Source of the DNA: Cyclobacterium amurskyense
GTDB lineage: Bacteria; Bacteroidota; Bacteroidia; Cytophagales; Cyclobacteriaceae
DNA length: 64,000 bases
Assembly: GCF_001050135.1 (NCBI RefSeq)
Contig: NZ_CP012040.1
Span: 5,783,001 to 5,847,000, forward strand
Reading direction: 5' to 3'
The translations under genes and the position numbers were made by a program. A model generated the notes under the pieces. It was not told the DNA's origin. It did no database searches and was given only the letters and a program-made list of their open reading frames with translations. Positions 34,356 to 43,520 of this stretch are shown here, one piece after another; the first letter of the stretch is position 1, and each line of letters opens with the position of its first letter.

Positions 34356-35450
34356 ATGTCCATTAGAAAAGTCCTTGCTAAAATACACCTGATAATTGGT
34401 TTGGGAACAGGTTTTCTATTCTCGATTATAGCACTTTCCGGAGCACTATACACTTGGGAACCTGAAGTAAGCCGGATAATTTATCAGCACGAGGTAGAGA
34501 AACAAGACAAACCTTTTGTTGATATTTCGACATTAAGAAACACCATGCAACAAGCCTTCCCGGAAGGCGATTTCCGCACTGCACTCTATCGCGACCAAGA
34601 AAGTAGTATCGAGGTTTTATTGTATGTTCCAGGCACCTATTTCCTGGCCCAAATCAATCCATATACGGCTGAGCTTATCCACTTACAAGACATGAAAAAG
34701 GGATGGCTAAACCATTTGAAAAACTTACATCGCAATCTTTTACTTGGAGACATAGGTAGAGAAATTGTTCATTGGGTAACCTTATTGGCGCTACCAATGC
34801 TGATTTCTGGCCTGGTATTGTGGTGGCCACTACGAGGCTGGCCAAAAAAAGAAAAATTCAGCATTAAATGGTCCGTTTCTCCAAAGAAGTTAAATTATGA
34901 TCTACACAATGTTCTGGGATTTTATGCCACTTGGATCCTTATTTTTAGCATTATCACAGGACTCTTTTGGGGTTTTAAGGTGGTGAAAGATGTAACCAAA
35001 GAAATAAGTGGTGAAAATGAAATGAGCTATGAAAGCCCAAGTTCTCTGATCCCAACTACCGATCAAGGTTCAGATCCCAACAAAATTTTAAACATGCTGA
35101 TTGAAAAATACCATACTGAATTTTCGAATTCTCAAGTAAGAATTAATGTTCCTCATGGCAAAAAAGAAGCCATCCATATTTCCGTTATTGATCCCAATAA
35201 AGGGTTAAATGCTATCAATCATTTTTATCATGATCAATACAGCGGAGCCCCTATTCAAGGAAAATTTTTATATGGATTATCTAGTGAAAACAGCACTTTC
35301 AACACTATTAACGCCATGGTCTATGGAGTTCATTTAGGAGACATTTTGGGACTTCCAGGAAGAATGCTTGTGTTTTTAGCATCGCTTATAGGTGCCTCCC
35401 TACCTATAACTGGATTTATTTTCTGGCTTGGGAAAAACAAGAAAAAGTGA
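34356..35450 (+). CDS. PepSY-associated membrane protein (PiuB/iron-uptake-type)
   Basis: The 364-residue inner-membrane protein starts at ATG 34356, which gives the family-type N-terminus MSIRKVLAKIHLIIGLGTGF. Four hydrophobic segments are seen: about 12-35 (LIIGLGTGFLFSIIALSGAL), 130-152 (HWVTLLALPMLISGLVLWWP), 185-207 (FYATWILIFSIITGLFWGF) and 335-358 (FLASLIGASLPITGFIFWLG). A PepSY-type periplasmic region lies between the first two. These proteins usually sit beside siderophore receptors and are thought to act as ferric reductases or uptake helpers. No receptor is present here, so the assignment stays at family level. Confidence 0.88.
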   Translation: MSIRKVLAKIHLIIGLGTGFLFSIIALSGALYTWEPEVSRIIYQHEVEKQDKPFVDISTLRNTMQQAFPEGDFRTALYRDQESSIEVLLYVPGTYFLAQINPYTAELIHLQDMKKGWLNHLKNLHRNLLLGDIGREIVHWVTLLALPMLISGLVLWWPLRGWPKKEKFSIKWSVSPKKLNYDLHNVLGFYATWILIFSIITGLFWGFKVVKDVTKEISGENEMSYESPSSLIPTTDQGSDPNKILNMLIEKYHTEFSNSQVRINVPHGKKEAIHISVIDPNKGLNAINHFYHDQYSGAPIQGKFLYGLSSENSTFNTINAMVYGVHLGDILGLPGRMLVFLASLIGASLPITGFIFWLGKNKKK

Positions 35451-35714
35451 TAAACTCAACTTAAACTATAGGCTCCCCCTGTTTCATTCGAACTTTACAT
35501 AAACTAATTAAGTTCAGGCTATTTGTAAAGAATCCGTTAAGACACTACCTTAAGAAAAAAACAGAATAAACAACTGAATTAAATAATTTTTCCTCACGAA
35601 ACAGAAGGATATCCGTCTATTTTGACTTAAAACAAAATTCAATAATTCACAATAAATTCATGGACAAATAGAAATATTATCCTTTAATTGCGCCAAAATC
35701 AAATTTATGAAATC

Positions 35715-36056
35715 ATGTCCGAATTCCCACCTTGCCCAAAATGTGAATCTAAGTTTACCTATTCTACAGGAGGCCTACTATTATCTTGTCCTGAATGCGG
35801 ACATGAATGGAATCCCGAAGAAACAGAAACAACAGATTCTGGTACAGAAGTAAAAGATGCTAATGGCAATGTTTTGGTAGATGGAGATTCTGTAATTGTA
35901 TTGAAGAATTTACCCGTAAAAGGTTACCCTCAACCAATAAAAGCAGGTACAAAAGTGAAAAACATTCGACTAACAGATGGCGACCATAATATCGATTGTA
36001 AAATTGCAGGTTTTGGGTCAATGGCTTTAAAATCTGAGTTTGTAAAAAAAGGTTAA
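35715..36056 (+). CDS. yjdM: PhnA/YjdM family zinc-ribbon protein
   Basis: This 113-residue protein is read from ATG 35715; an upstream TTG at 35688 is less likely. An N-terminal zinc ribbon has FPPCPKCESKFTY and LLLSCPECGHEW. The C-terminal PhnA domain has VKDANGNVLVDGDSVIVLKN, LPVKGYPQPIKAGTKVKNIR and the terminal segment IDCKIAGFGSMALKSEFVKK. It is complete and matches the E. coli YjdM (formerly PhnA) pattern. The historic link to alkylphosphonate use is not supported functionally. The gene stands alone. Confidence 0.92.
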   Translation: MSEFPPCPKCESKFTYSTGGLLLSCPECGHEWNPEETETTDSGTEVKDANGNVLVDGDSVIVLKNLPVKGYPQPIKAGTKVKNIRLTDGDHNIDCKIAGFGSMALKSEFVKKG

Positions 36057-36107
36057 AAAAGCTGATTTAACGAAAGGTCTTATAGGAACATCCGTTTATT
36101 AAAAGTC

Positions 36108-36145
36108 TATGAGCGAGCGGTGATACATCATGCCGCTCGCTCATA
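36108..36145. other. GC-rich 13-bp perfect inverted repeat after yjdM
   Basis: TATGAGCGAGCGG (36108-36120) and CCGCTCGCTCATA (36133-36145) pair perfectly around the 12-base loop TGATACATCATG. It begins 52 bases after the yjdM stop. There is no T-run, so it is an imperfect terminator candidate. It is clearly more GC-rich than its surroundings. Confidence 0.5.
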
Positions 36146-36610
36146 AACTTAAAAGGCCAATAATTTTATTATTGGTAATTAATTAGATTTTTTTTTTAAA
36201 ACCTTGAAATTGTTTTATTGACACTTGGGGGTAATATAAAATGAGCAAAATAAAACCTATGACTCATTAACTTTGTCAATACCAAACTAAATTGACTCTA
36301 TTTCCAATACCTTATTTTGGTAGTTGCATCTTTTTGGCCCAATTTTCTCTACTCTAGAAACTTACTAGAAATAGAATAAACAATCACAAACAAATTGTGT
36401 TTTCAAAGCAGAATTGAAGTGGGTTTAAAGAAAAGGTACAATACTGTAAAATTGGATGTGTTTTTCGAAATTTTCAACTCTATAGCCGAAGAAAAAAGAG
36501 CTACCTGAATTTGCTTGGCATACATTACATATACTGCTGAATATTGCTTAGTTTAGGTAAAACCTTTTTTATTATTAGGCATAGCGCTTCACTTATAGGA
36601 GTTAAGATAT
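36146..36610. other. Intergenic region, no gene seen
   Basis: 465 bp of A/T-rich sequence before the helicase gene. No reading frame, repeat copy or RNA structure is recognised. The helicase promoter should lie near 36540-36600. Confidence 0.45.
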
Positions 36611-39055
36611 ATGAAGAATGAATGGGTAAAAGATTGGTATTCCTTAAAAAACAGAACTCCCTACGATTTCCAGAAAGCTTGCCTAAAAAATTATCTAGCA
36701 GGAGAAAGTGGTCTATTGAATGCCCCTACAGGTAGCGGGAAAACAATGGCACTGTGGATACCTGTATTACAGGAATATGTCAACCAGTATCCCGACAGTT
36801 GGAAAAAGCCTAGAAAGAACGGTTTACAAGTAATTTGGGTAACACCATTAAGGGCATTGGCACAGGACATTGCCCAAGCCATGAAGGAGGTATGTTCAGA
36901 GACCGGCTTAGCTTGGAGGGTGGCTGTGCGAAATGGCGATACATCTGCAGCCCAAAGACAGCAGCAAAAAAGATCCATGCCAGAGTGCTTGATTACAACT
37001 CCGGAAAGCCTTCATCTATTAATGGCACAAAAAGGTAATGGATTATTGTTCCAAAACCTGAAAGCAATAATAGTAGACGAATGGCACGAATTATTAGCAA
37101 ATAAACGTGGGGTTCAAATTCAACTGGCCATAAGTTACTTAAGGACTATTGCCAAGACATCTATAAAGGTTTGGGGGATTTCAGCTACCATTGGTAACCT
37201 ATCTCAGGCACACCAAGTATTGATAGGTCCTCAAGCGCCTGTCCTAATCGTTAGAAGTAAGTTAAAGAAAAAGATCAAAGTAAGTTCAGTATTACCTGAT
37301 GAGGTGGAAAAATACCCTTGGGCAGGACATTTGGGAGTAAAATTACTTCCTAAAATCATTCCTATAATAGAAAAAAGCCAAACTGTGCTGCTCTTCACAA
37401 ATACTCGTGCCCAAACAGAAATTTGGTATCAAAAAATATTAGAAGCCAAGCCAGACTGGGCAGGTGTAATGGCCATGCACCATGGTTCTCTGGATCCTCA
37501 AGTAAGAGAGTGGGTGGAAAATGCCCTTCATGAAAAGAAATTAAAACTTGTGGTATGTACAAGCAGTTTAGATCTTGGGGTTGACTTCAGACCCGTGGAT
37601 ACGGTAATACAAATTGGCGGGCCAAAGGGAGTAACCAGATTCGTTCAACGGGCAGGTAGATCTGGCCACGAACCCGGTGCTACCAGTAAAATATTCTTTG
37701 TTCCTACCCATTCTTTGGAATTAATAGAGGCAAGTGCATTAAGGAAAGCCATAGACAAAGGGGAATTCGAAGACCAGATTCCCATGGAAGACTGCTACGA
37801 TGTAGGCGTGCAATTTTTGGTAACCCTTGCATTAGGAGATGGGTTTAAATCCGAAAAGGCCTATCTATTAATGAAAAGTTGTTTTTCCTTTCGAAACCTT
37901 ACTAGAGAAAAATTTGATTGGATGTTGGCATTCATAACAGTTGGAGGAAAAGCATTGGGAAGTTATGAAGAGTTCTCCAAGGTAAAAATCTCTGAAGAAG
38001 GCCTTTACCAAGTAGTGGACAGAAAAATCGCCATGCGCCATAGGCTTTCTATTGGCACAATTGTAAGTGATCCCATGATTCAAGTCAAGTTCATTACAGG
38101 AGGTTATATAGGTTCTGTAGAAGAAAGTTTTATCACCAAATTAAAACCTGGGGATGCATTTTGGTTTGCCGGTAGAAACCTCGAATTCATTAAGGTAAAG
38201 GAAATGAAGGCTTTGGTAAGAAAGTCTAAAAAGAAAACAGGAACCATTCCAAGGTGGATGGGTGGAAGAATGCCTCTTTCATCAAGACTGGCATACATGA
38301 TTCGTCAGGAGTTACAAAATGCCTCAGATGATCACCTTGATTCCATTGAATTGAAAACCATACTACCTATCCTACAACTTCAAAAAAACCTCTCTGAAGT
38401 ACCAAATCAACAATCATTATTAATAGAAAAATGCAAAAGTAAAGAAGGCTACCACGTCTTTTTTTACCCTTTTGAGGGAAGGTTTGTCCACGAGATTCTT
38501 GCGGCACTAGTGGCTTACCGAATCAGCATAAGTCATCCCATCAGCCTCAGCATTGCAATGAATGATTATGGATTTGAATTGCTCTCGGATAGTCCAATTC
38601 CCATTGAAGATTGTCTAGAAGGGGATTTGTTTCGAAGGCAAAATTTGATGGATGACATTTTTGCAAGTATTAATGAAAGCGAAATGGGTAAAAGGCGTTT
38701 TAGGGAGATTGCTGCAATTGCGGGTTTGGTTTTTCAAGGTTATCCAGGAAAAAGCGTTCCTACCAGACATCTACATGCAAGCTCAGGGATTATATATGGG
38801 GTATTTGAAAGCTACGATCCTGACAACCTCTTGCTACAACAAGCACAGCAGGAAGTCATGCAAATTCAGATGGAAAAAAACAGGCTTTTTCAGGTTATTG
38901 AGAGGATTAACAAACATGAAATCAACCTTATCAACACTAAAAAATTAAGTCCATTTGCCTTTCCCATAATGGTGGACAGGCTTAGTCGAAACAACATTAG
39001 CTCTGAAAATCTAACGGACAGGATACTAAGGTTGCAATTTGAACTGCTAGATTAA
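36611..39055 (+). CDS. Lhr-like DEXH helicase (ligase-associated DNA damage response type)
   Basis: The 814-residue SF2 helicase has motif I LNAPTGSGKTMALWIPVL, motif Ia WVTPLRALAQDI, motif Ib TTPESLHLLM, motif II VDEWHEL (DEWH), motif III GISATIGNL, motif V TSSLDLGVDFRPVDTVIQ and motif VI RFVQRAGRSGH. An Lhr-core winged-helix and a DUF4145-like C-terminal domain follow. It fits the Bacteroidota ligase-associated DEXH box helicase. In many genomes that gene sits with an ATP-dependent ligase, an exonuclease and the PdeM phosphoesterase. None of these partners is adjacent here. It probably has 3'-5' DNA helicase activity in repair. Confidence 0.9.
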   Translation: MKNEWVKDWYSLKNRTPYDFQKACLKNYLAGESGLLNAPTGSGKTMALWIPVLQEYVNQYPDSWKKPRKNGLQVIWVTPLRALAQDIAQAMKEVCSETGLAWRVAVRNGDTSAAQRQQQKRSMPECLITTPESLHLLMAQKGNGLLFQNLKAIIVDEWHELLANKRGVQIQLAISYLRTIAKTSIKVWGISATIGNLSQAHQVLIGPQAPVLIVRSKLKKKIKVSSVLPDEVEKYPWAGHLGVKLLPKIIPIIEKSQTVLLFTNTRAQTEIWYQKILEAKPDWAGVMAMHHGSLDPQVREWVENALHEKKLKLVVCTSSLDLGVDFRPVDTVIQIGGPKGVTRFVQRAGRSGHEPGATSKIFFVPTHSLELIEASALRKAIDKGEFEDQIPMEDCYDVGVQFLVTLALGDGFKSEKAYLLMKSCFSFRNLTREKFDWMLAFITVGGKALGSYEEFSKVKISEEGLYQVVDRKIAMRHRLSIGTIVSDPMIQVKFITGGYIGSVEESFITKLKPGDAFWFAGRNLEFIKVKEMKALVRKSKKKTGTIPRWMGGRMPLSSRLAYMIRQELQNASDDHLDSIELKTILPILQLQKNLSEVPNQQSLLIEKCKSKEGYHVFFYPFEGRFVHEILAALVAYRISISHPISLSIAMNDYGFELLSDSPIPIEDCLEGDLFRRQNLMDDIFASINESEMGKRRFREIAAIAGLVFQGYPGKSVPTRHLHASSGIIYGVFESYDPDNLLLQQAQQEVMQIQMEKNRLFQVIERINKHEINLINTKKLSPFAFPIMVDRLSRNNISSENLTDRILRLQFELLD

Positions 39056-39141
39056 AACTTGTTTTGGAGCATTTTTAAATTTAAATTAGCCATTTAAATA
39101 CCAAAATAAATCTATCCTATTCCATTATTTACTTATACTTT

Positions 39142-40269
39142 ATGAAATCATTATTACTTACCCTTTTGGTGATCAGTTCGTATGTGACCTGTATGGGTCA
39201 AACACCTCCCAATGGCCCCGAAGTTACGGATCCAGAATGGAATGCTTATGATATAGAAACAGTAGTCGATGGCTTCAATATCCCTTGGGGATTAGCGATT
39301 TTGCCTGATGGAAGTATGCTTATCTCTGAGAAATCAGGAGATTTAGTACATTTCAAAAATGGAAAGAAAACAAGTATTACGGGATTGCCTGAAATATGGG
39401 CAAAAGGTCAAGGAGGACTTCTTGACGTGGTTTTACACCCTGACTTTGAAAACAACAAATACGTTTATATTTCTTATGCATCTTCAAGAGGCCCTGAAAA
39501 AGGAGCACACACTGCCATAGGACGTGGACAATTGAATGGTACTCAATTGGTTAATTTTGAGAGATTATATAAAGCCTCGCCAAATTCAGAAGCAGGTCAG
39601 CATTATGGTTCTAGAATCGCTTTTGATAAAGAAGGCTACTTGTATTTCTCCATAGGAGAAAGGGGAGCGAAATTTGAGAACCCACAGGATATCACTCGAG
39701 ACGGTGGTAAAGTTTATCGACTTTACGATGATGGAAGAGTACCTGAAGACAATCCTTTTTACAATGAATCTGGCGCAAAAAAAGCCATCTATTCATTTGG
39801 ACATAGAAATCCACAAGGTATGATTGTACACCCAAAAACTGGAGCTGTATGGGTAAACGAACATGGTCCTAAAGGAGGTGACGAAATCAATATAGTGAAA
39901 AAAGGGGCTAATTTTGGCTGGCCTGAAATCACTTACGGGATCAATTATGATGGAAGCATATTGTCAGAAGAAACAGCTAAACCAGGCATGGAGCAACCAC
40001 TTTACTATTGGGTGCCTTCTATTGCTCCAAGTGGATTTGCCTTTATTTCAAACAGCAAATACCCAGCTTGGGAGGGAGACTTTTTAGTTGGTTCTTTGAA
40101 GTTTGGATACTTAGAGAAACTTACAATTAAAAACAACAAGGTTACCAAAAGAGAAAAAGTTATTGATGGTTTAGGACGAGTTAGAAATGTTGTCCTGGGT
40201 CCTGACGGAATAATTTACGCCGGAATAGACGGAAAAGGGATAGTTAAAATTGTCCCAAAAGGAAAATAA
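39142..40269 (+). CDS. PQQ-dependent sugar dehydrogenase (sorbosone/Asd type)
   Basis: The 375-residue secreted six-bladed beta-propeller has a signal peptide to about CMGQ20. The GSDH pattern is complete: VVDGFNIPWGLAILPDGSML (blade 1), GQGGLLDVVLHPDFENNKYV, GSRIAFDKEGYLYFSIGERG, YSFGHRNPQGMIVHPKTGAV, WVNEHGPKGGDEINIVKKGA and YYWVPSIAPSGFAFISN. The catalytic His-type motif and the calcium-site EHGPKGGDE match soluble aldose dehydrogenases. It would oxidise aldoses in the periplasm with PQQ. No PQQ biosynthesis genes are in the window. It has its own strong terminator and so is separate from betA. Confidence 0.9.
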   Translation: MKSLLLTLLVISSYVTCMGQTPPNGPEVTDPEWNAYDIETVVDGFNIPWGLAILPDGSMLISEKSGDLVHFKNGKKTSITGLPEIWAKGQGGLLDVVLHPDFENNKYVYISYASSRGPEKGAHTAIGRGQLNGTQLVNFERLYKASPNSEAGQHYGSRIAFDKEGYLYFSIGERGAKFENPQDITRDGGKVYRLYDDGRVPEDNPFYNESGAKKAIYSFGHRNPQGMIVHPKTGAVWVNEHGPKGGDEINIVKKGANFGWPEITYGINYDGSILSEETAKPGMEQPLYYWVPSIAPSGFAFISNSKYPAWEGDFLVGSLKFGYLEKLTIKNNKVTKREKVIDGLGRVRNVVLGPDGIIYAGIDGKGIVKIVPKGK

Positions 40270-40290
40270 AATATACATGTTCAAACAATA

Positions 40291-40337
40291 GTAATTGCTG
40301 CTTAAAAATTAACTTAAAGCAGCAATTACTTTTTTTT
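40291..40337 (+). terminator. Strong hairpin terminator directly upstream of betA
   Basis: GTAATTGCTGCTT (40291-40303) pairs perfectly with AAGCAGCAATTAC (40317-40329), with a 13-base loop and eight T residues at 40330-40337. It ends the sugar dehydrogenase transcript 21 bases after its stop. The T tract ends only 19 bases before the betA start codon, so betA must be transcribed from within or across it, or be controlled by read-through. Confidence 0.88.
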
Positions 40338-40356
40338 GGCAGGCCAACAATCCTTC

Positions 40357-42015
40357 ATGAAAAAGTCCAAAGAAAAATATGATTTTATAATTATTGGTGG
40401 AGGTTCTGCAGGCAGTGTACTGGCCAATAGATTAAGTAAAGACCCCTCTAATAAAGTTCTTGTTATAGAAGCTGGAAGACCTGACCACGGTTGGGATTTT
40501 CGAATTCAAATGCCTGCTGCTTTAACTTATCCCCTAACCAACAATTTCTACAACTGGGGATACGAATCAGAACCTGAACCTTTTATGCACAATAGAAGGA
40601 TTTTCCAACCTCGTGGAAAGGTATTGGGAGGGTCCAGTGTTATTAATGGGATGATCTTTATTCGTGGCAATGCCATGGATTATGAAAAATGGGCCAGGGA
40701 AGAAGGACTTGAAAACTGGAGCTTTGAGCATTGTCTCCCCTACTTCAAACGATTAGAAAACCGACTTATAGGTGGTGACACCTACAGAGGTGATAAAGGT
40801 CCACTTTACCTAACTACTCCTAAGTGCGACAACCCACTATTTAAAGCATTTTTTGAATCCGTTCAAGAAGCTGGATACCCACTCACTGACGATGTCAACG
40901 GGTATCAACAGGAAGGTTTTGGGAAATTTGACGCCACCATTTATAAAGGGAAAAGGTGGAATGCTGCAAGGGCCTATGTGCACCCTATAAAAGACCGTAA
41001 AAACTTAACCATACATCTCAAGTCAACGGTAAGTAAAATCCTATTTGAAGGAAATACTGCCATTGGAGTAGATTATTTAAAAAATGGAAAAAATGAGCAG
41101 GCTTACGGAGCACAGGTAATTTGCTGCGGTGGAGCAATCAATACCCCTCAGGTCTTGCAACTTTCCGGAATAGGTAATGCCAATGAGCTAAAAAAATTAG
41201 GAATTCCTGTAGTAGCCGACCTAAAAGGTGTGGGTGAAAACTTACAAGATCACCTGGAAGTGTATGTACAATGGGCCGCAAAAAAACCTGTTAGCCTCTA
41301 CCCTTCCTTAAAATTCTATAACCAACCCAAGATTGGACTTGAGTGGCTGTTTAAAGGAACTGGTGTGGGTGCAAGCAACCATTTTGAAGCAGGAGGATTT
41401 ATCCGCGGAAATAAAGAGGTAGCTTATCCCAATTTACAGTATCACTTTCTTCCAATTGCGATTAGGTACGATGGCTCTGCTCCAAACGAGGGGCATGGTT
41501 TCCAACTACATGTTGGTCCAATGAATACAGATGTGAGAGGCCATGTAAAAATAAAATCCACCGATCCAGGTAAATACCCAAGTATAAAATTCAACTACTT
41601 GTCCACAGAACAAGAGAGAAAAGAATGGATAGAAGCGATCAGGTGTACAAGAAATCTTATCAATCAACCTGCTTTTGATGAGTTGCGGGGGAAAGAATTA
41701 TCCCCTGGAGCTAAGGTTGAAACCGATGAAGAAATACTTGATTTTGTAGCAAAAGAAGGTGAAAGTGCTTATCACCCTAGTTGTACTGCCAAGATGGGTT
41801 ATGACGACATGTCTGTGGTAGATGCGAACTTAAAAGTTCATGGTATTAACAACCTTTCCATTGTGGATGCATCTGTGATGCCCCATATTACCAATGGAAA
41901 TATTTACGCACCAGTGCTAATGATTGCTGAAAAGGCTGCTGACATTTTGTTAGGCAATAGCCCTGAACCTCCTCAAAAGGTCCCTTACTACAAGCACAAT
42001 CCTGAACAAAACTAA
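40357..42015 (+). CDS. betA: Choline dehydrogenase (GMC oxidoreductase, BetA)
   Basis: The 552-residue FAD enzyme is read from ATG 40357; an upstream TTG at 40336 would start inside the terminator. The FAD-binding motif is YDFIIIGGGSAGSVLANRLS. The GMC signature 1 region is GRGKVLGGSS-like (FQPRGKVLGGSSVINGMIFI), signature 2 is GGAINTPQVLQLSGIG, and the C-terminal catalytic part is YHPSCTAKMG followed by VVDASVMPHITNGNIYAP. Long stretches, for example VGENLQDHLEVYVQWA and GVGASNHFEAGGFIRGNKE, are specific to BetA rather than other GMC enzymes. It oxidises choline to betaine aldehyde at the membrane. betB follows 14 bp later. Confidence 0.92.
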   Translation: MKKSKEKYDFIIIGGGSAGSVLANRLSKDPSNKVLVIEAGRPDHGWDFRIQMPAALTYPLTNNFYNWGYESEPEPFMHNRRIFQPRGKVLGGSSVINGMIFIRGNAMDYEKWAREEGLENWSFEHCLPYFKRLENRLIGGDTYRGDKGPLYLTTPKCDNPLFKAFFESVQEAGYPLTDDVNGYQQEGFGKFDATIYKGKRWNAARAYVHPIKDRKNLTIHLKSTVSKILFEGNTAIGVDYLKNGKNEQAYGAQVICCGGAINTPQVLQLSGIGNANELKKLGIPVVADLKGVGENLQDHLEVYVQWAAKKPVSLYPSLKFYNQPKIGLEWLFKGTGVGASNHFEAGGFIRGNKEVAYPNLQYHFLPIAIRYDGSAPNEGHGFQLHVGPMNTDVRGHVKIKSTDPGKYPSIKFNYLSTEQERKEWIEAIRCTRNLINQPAFDELRGKELSPGAKVETDEEILDFVAKEGESAYHPSCTAKMGYDDMSVVDANLKVHGINNLSIVDASVMPHITNGNIYAPVLMIAEKAADILLGNSPEPPQKVPYYKHNPEQN

Positions 42016-42029
42016 AAACCATTCTTCAA

Positions 42030-43508
42030 TTGATCAAACCAACTAATTTATATATTGACGGCACTTGGCAAGAGGCTATTTCTAAAGAAGTCAGGACCAT
42101 TTACAACCCATTTGACAATCAACCATTAGCCACTGTTGCAGAAGGCGATAGAAAGGATGCTCAAAAAGCAATCTCAAGCGCAAGGAGTGCCTTTGAATCA
42201 GGAGATTGGCGGTATACGACTGCTGCAGAACGCGGAAGGTTGGTCTATTTATTGGGAGATCTTATTGAGAAAAATAAAGAAAAACTAGCCGAGCTTGAAA
42301 CACTGAATACAGGAAAAACACTTGCTGAGAGTCTCTGGGACATGGAGGACATTGCTGGAATTTTCAGGTATTATGGTGGTCTTGCGGATAAAAATGAGGG
42401 CGAAAGCATCGCCAGCCCAAATCCCAATAGCCAAAGTTTATTGGTAAAAGAACCCATTGGAGTGGTTGGAATGATTTGTCCTTGGAACTATCCACTACTT
42501 CAAGCTGCCTGGAAAATTGCCCCAGCCCTTGCTGCAGGATGCACCATGATAATAAAGCCCAGTGAATTCACTCCACTTACAACGCTTCTATGGACAAGTT
42601 TAGCTGAAGAAGTAGGTTTCCCTAAAGGTGTTATCAATACAGTTTTGGGGCCTGGTCACAGCATTGGAGCAGAACTTGCAGAAAGTATGGAGGTAGACAT
42701 GATCTCCTTTACTGGCGGAATTGTTACAGGGAAAAAGATAATGGAAGCAGCCGCAGGAAATGTCAAAAAAGTAGCATTAGAACTGGGAGGCAAAAACCCT
42801 CATATCCTATTTGAAGATGGAGATTGGGAAACGGCTATTGACTTTATATTAAATGGGGTATTCTTCCATGCAGGCCAAATTTGCTCTGCAGGCACACGTG
42901 TAATGGTGGCCTCCTCCATACATGACAAGGTAGTAGAACACTTAAAACAGAGGATAAGTAATATCCGCCTTGGCAACGGAATGGAAAATGACACCCAAAT
43001 GGGGCCTCTGATTTCTCAGACTCAATTAGATAAAGTATCAAACCACGTACAGAAAGCCATAAAAGAAGGTGCTAAATTGGTTGTAGGAGGTAAAAGACCT
43101 ACTGAAGAATCTTTGAAAAATGGTTTTTTCTATGAACCAACTTTGCTCACTGATTGTACGGCTGACATGGCCATTGTAAAAGAAGAAGTATTTGGTCCGG
43201 TTGTTCATGTGGAAAAATTTGAAACCGAGGAAGAAGCCATCAAAAAAGCGAATGACACCATTTATGGCTTATCCGCTGGCTTTTGGTCTCAAGACCAACA
43301 AAGAGTTTCCAGGGTTTCAAAAGCATTGCGATTTGGTACTGTTTGGGTCAATGACTTCAACGTCTATTTTGTTCAGGCACCATGGGGTGGTTATAAACAA
43401 TCGGGACAAGGAAGAGAACTCGGCCACGCAGGACTAGAAGAATTTCAAGAAGTAAAGCATATTTATCAAAATTTCAAACCCTCGCCTTTAAACTGGTTCG
43501 GAAATTAA
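42030..43508 (+). CDS. betB: Betaine-aldehyde dehydrogenase (BetB-like)
   Basis: The 492-residue NAD(P)+-dependent aldehyde dehydrogenase starts at TTG 42030, 14 bp after betA; no ATG fits the conserved N-terminus LYIDGTWQEA. Motifs: PWNYPLLQAAWKIAPALAAG, the cofactor loop SFTGGIVTGKKIMEAA, catalytic Glu in VALELGGKNPHILF, catalytic Cys in FFHAGQICSAGTRVMV, and EEVFGPVVHVEKF. Directly downstream of betA it completes oxidation of choline to glycine betaine, an osmoprotectant. Substrate choice among amino-aldehydes is inferred from context. Confidence 0.9.
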   Translation: MIKPTNLYIDGTWQEAISKEVRTIYNPFDNQPLATVAEGDRKDAQKAISSARSAFESGDWRYTTAAERGRLVYLLGDLIEKNKEKLAELETLNTGKTLAESLWDMEDIAGIFRYYGGLADKNEGESIASPNPNSQSLLVKEPIGVVGMICPWNYPLLQAAWKIAPALAAGCTMIIKPSEFTPLTTLLWTSLAEEVGFPKGVINTVLGPGHSIGAELAESMEVDMISFTGGIVTGKKIMEAAAGNVKKVALELGGKNPHILFEDGDWETAIDFILNGVFFHAGQICSAGTRVMVASSIHDKVVEHLKQRISNIRLGNGMENDTQMGPLISQTQLDKVSNHVQKAIKEGAKLVVGGKRPTEESLKNGFFYEPTLLTDCTADMAIVKEEVFGPVVHVEKFETEEEAIKKANDTIYGLSAGFWSQDQQRVSRVSKALRFGTVWVNDFNVYFVQAPWGGYKQSGQGRELGHAGLEEFQEVKHIYQNFKPSPLNWFGN

Positions 43509-43520
43509 ACCACCAAAGTT

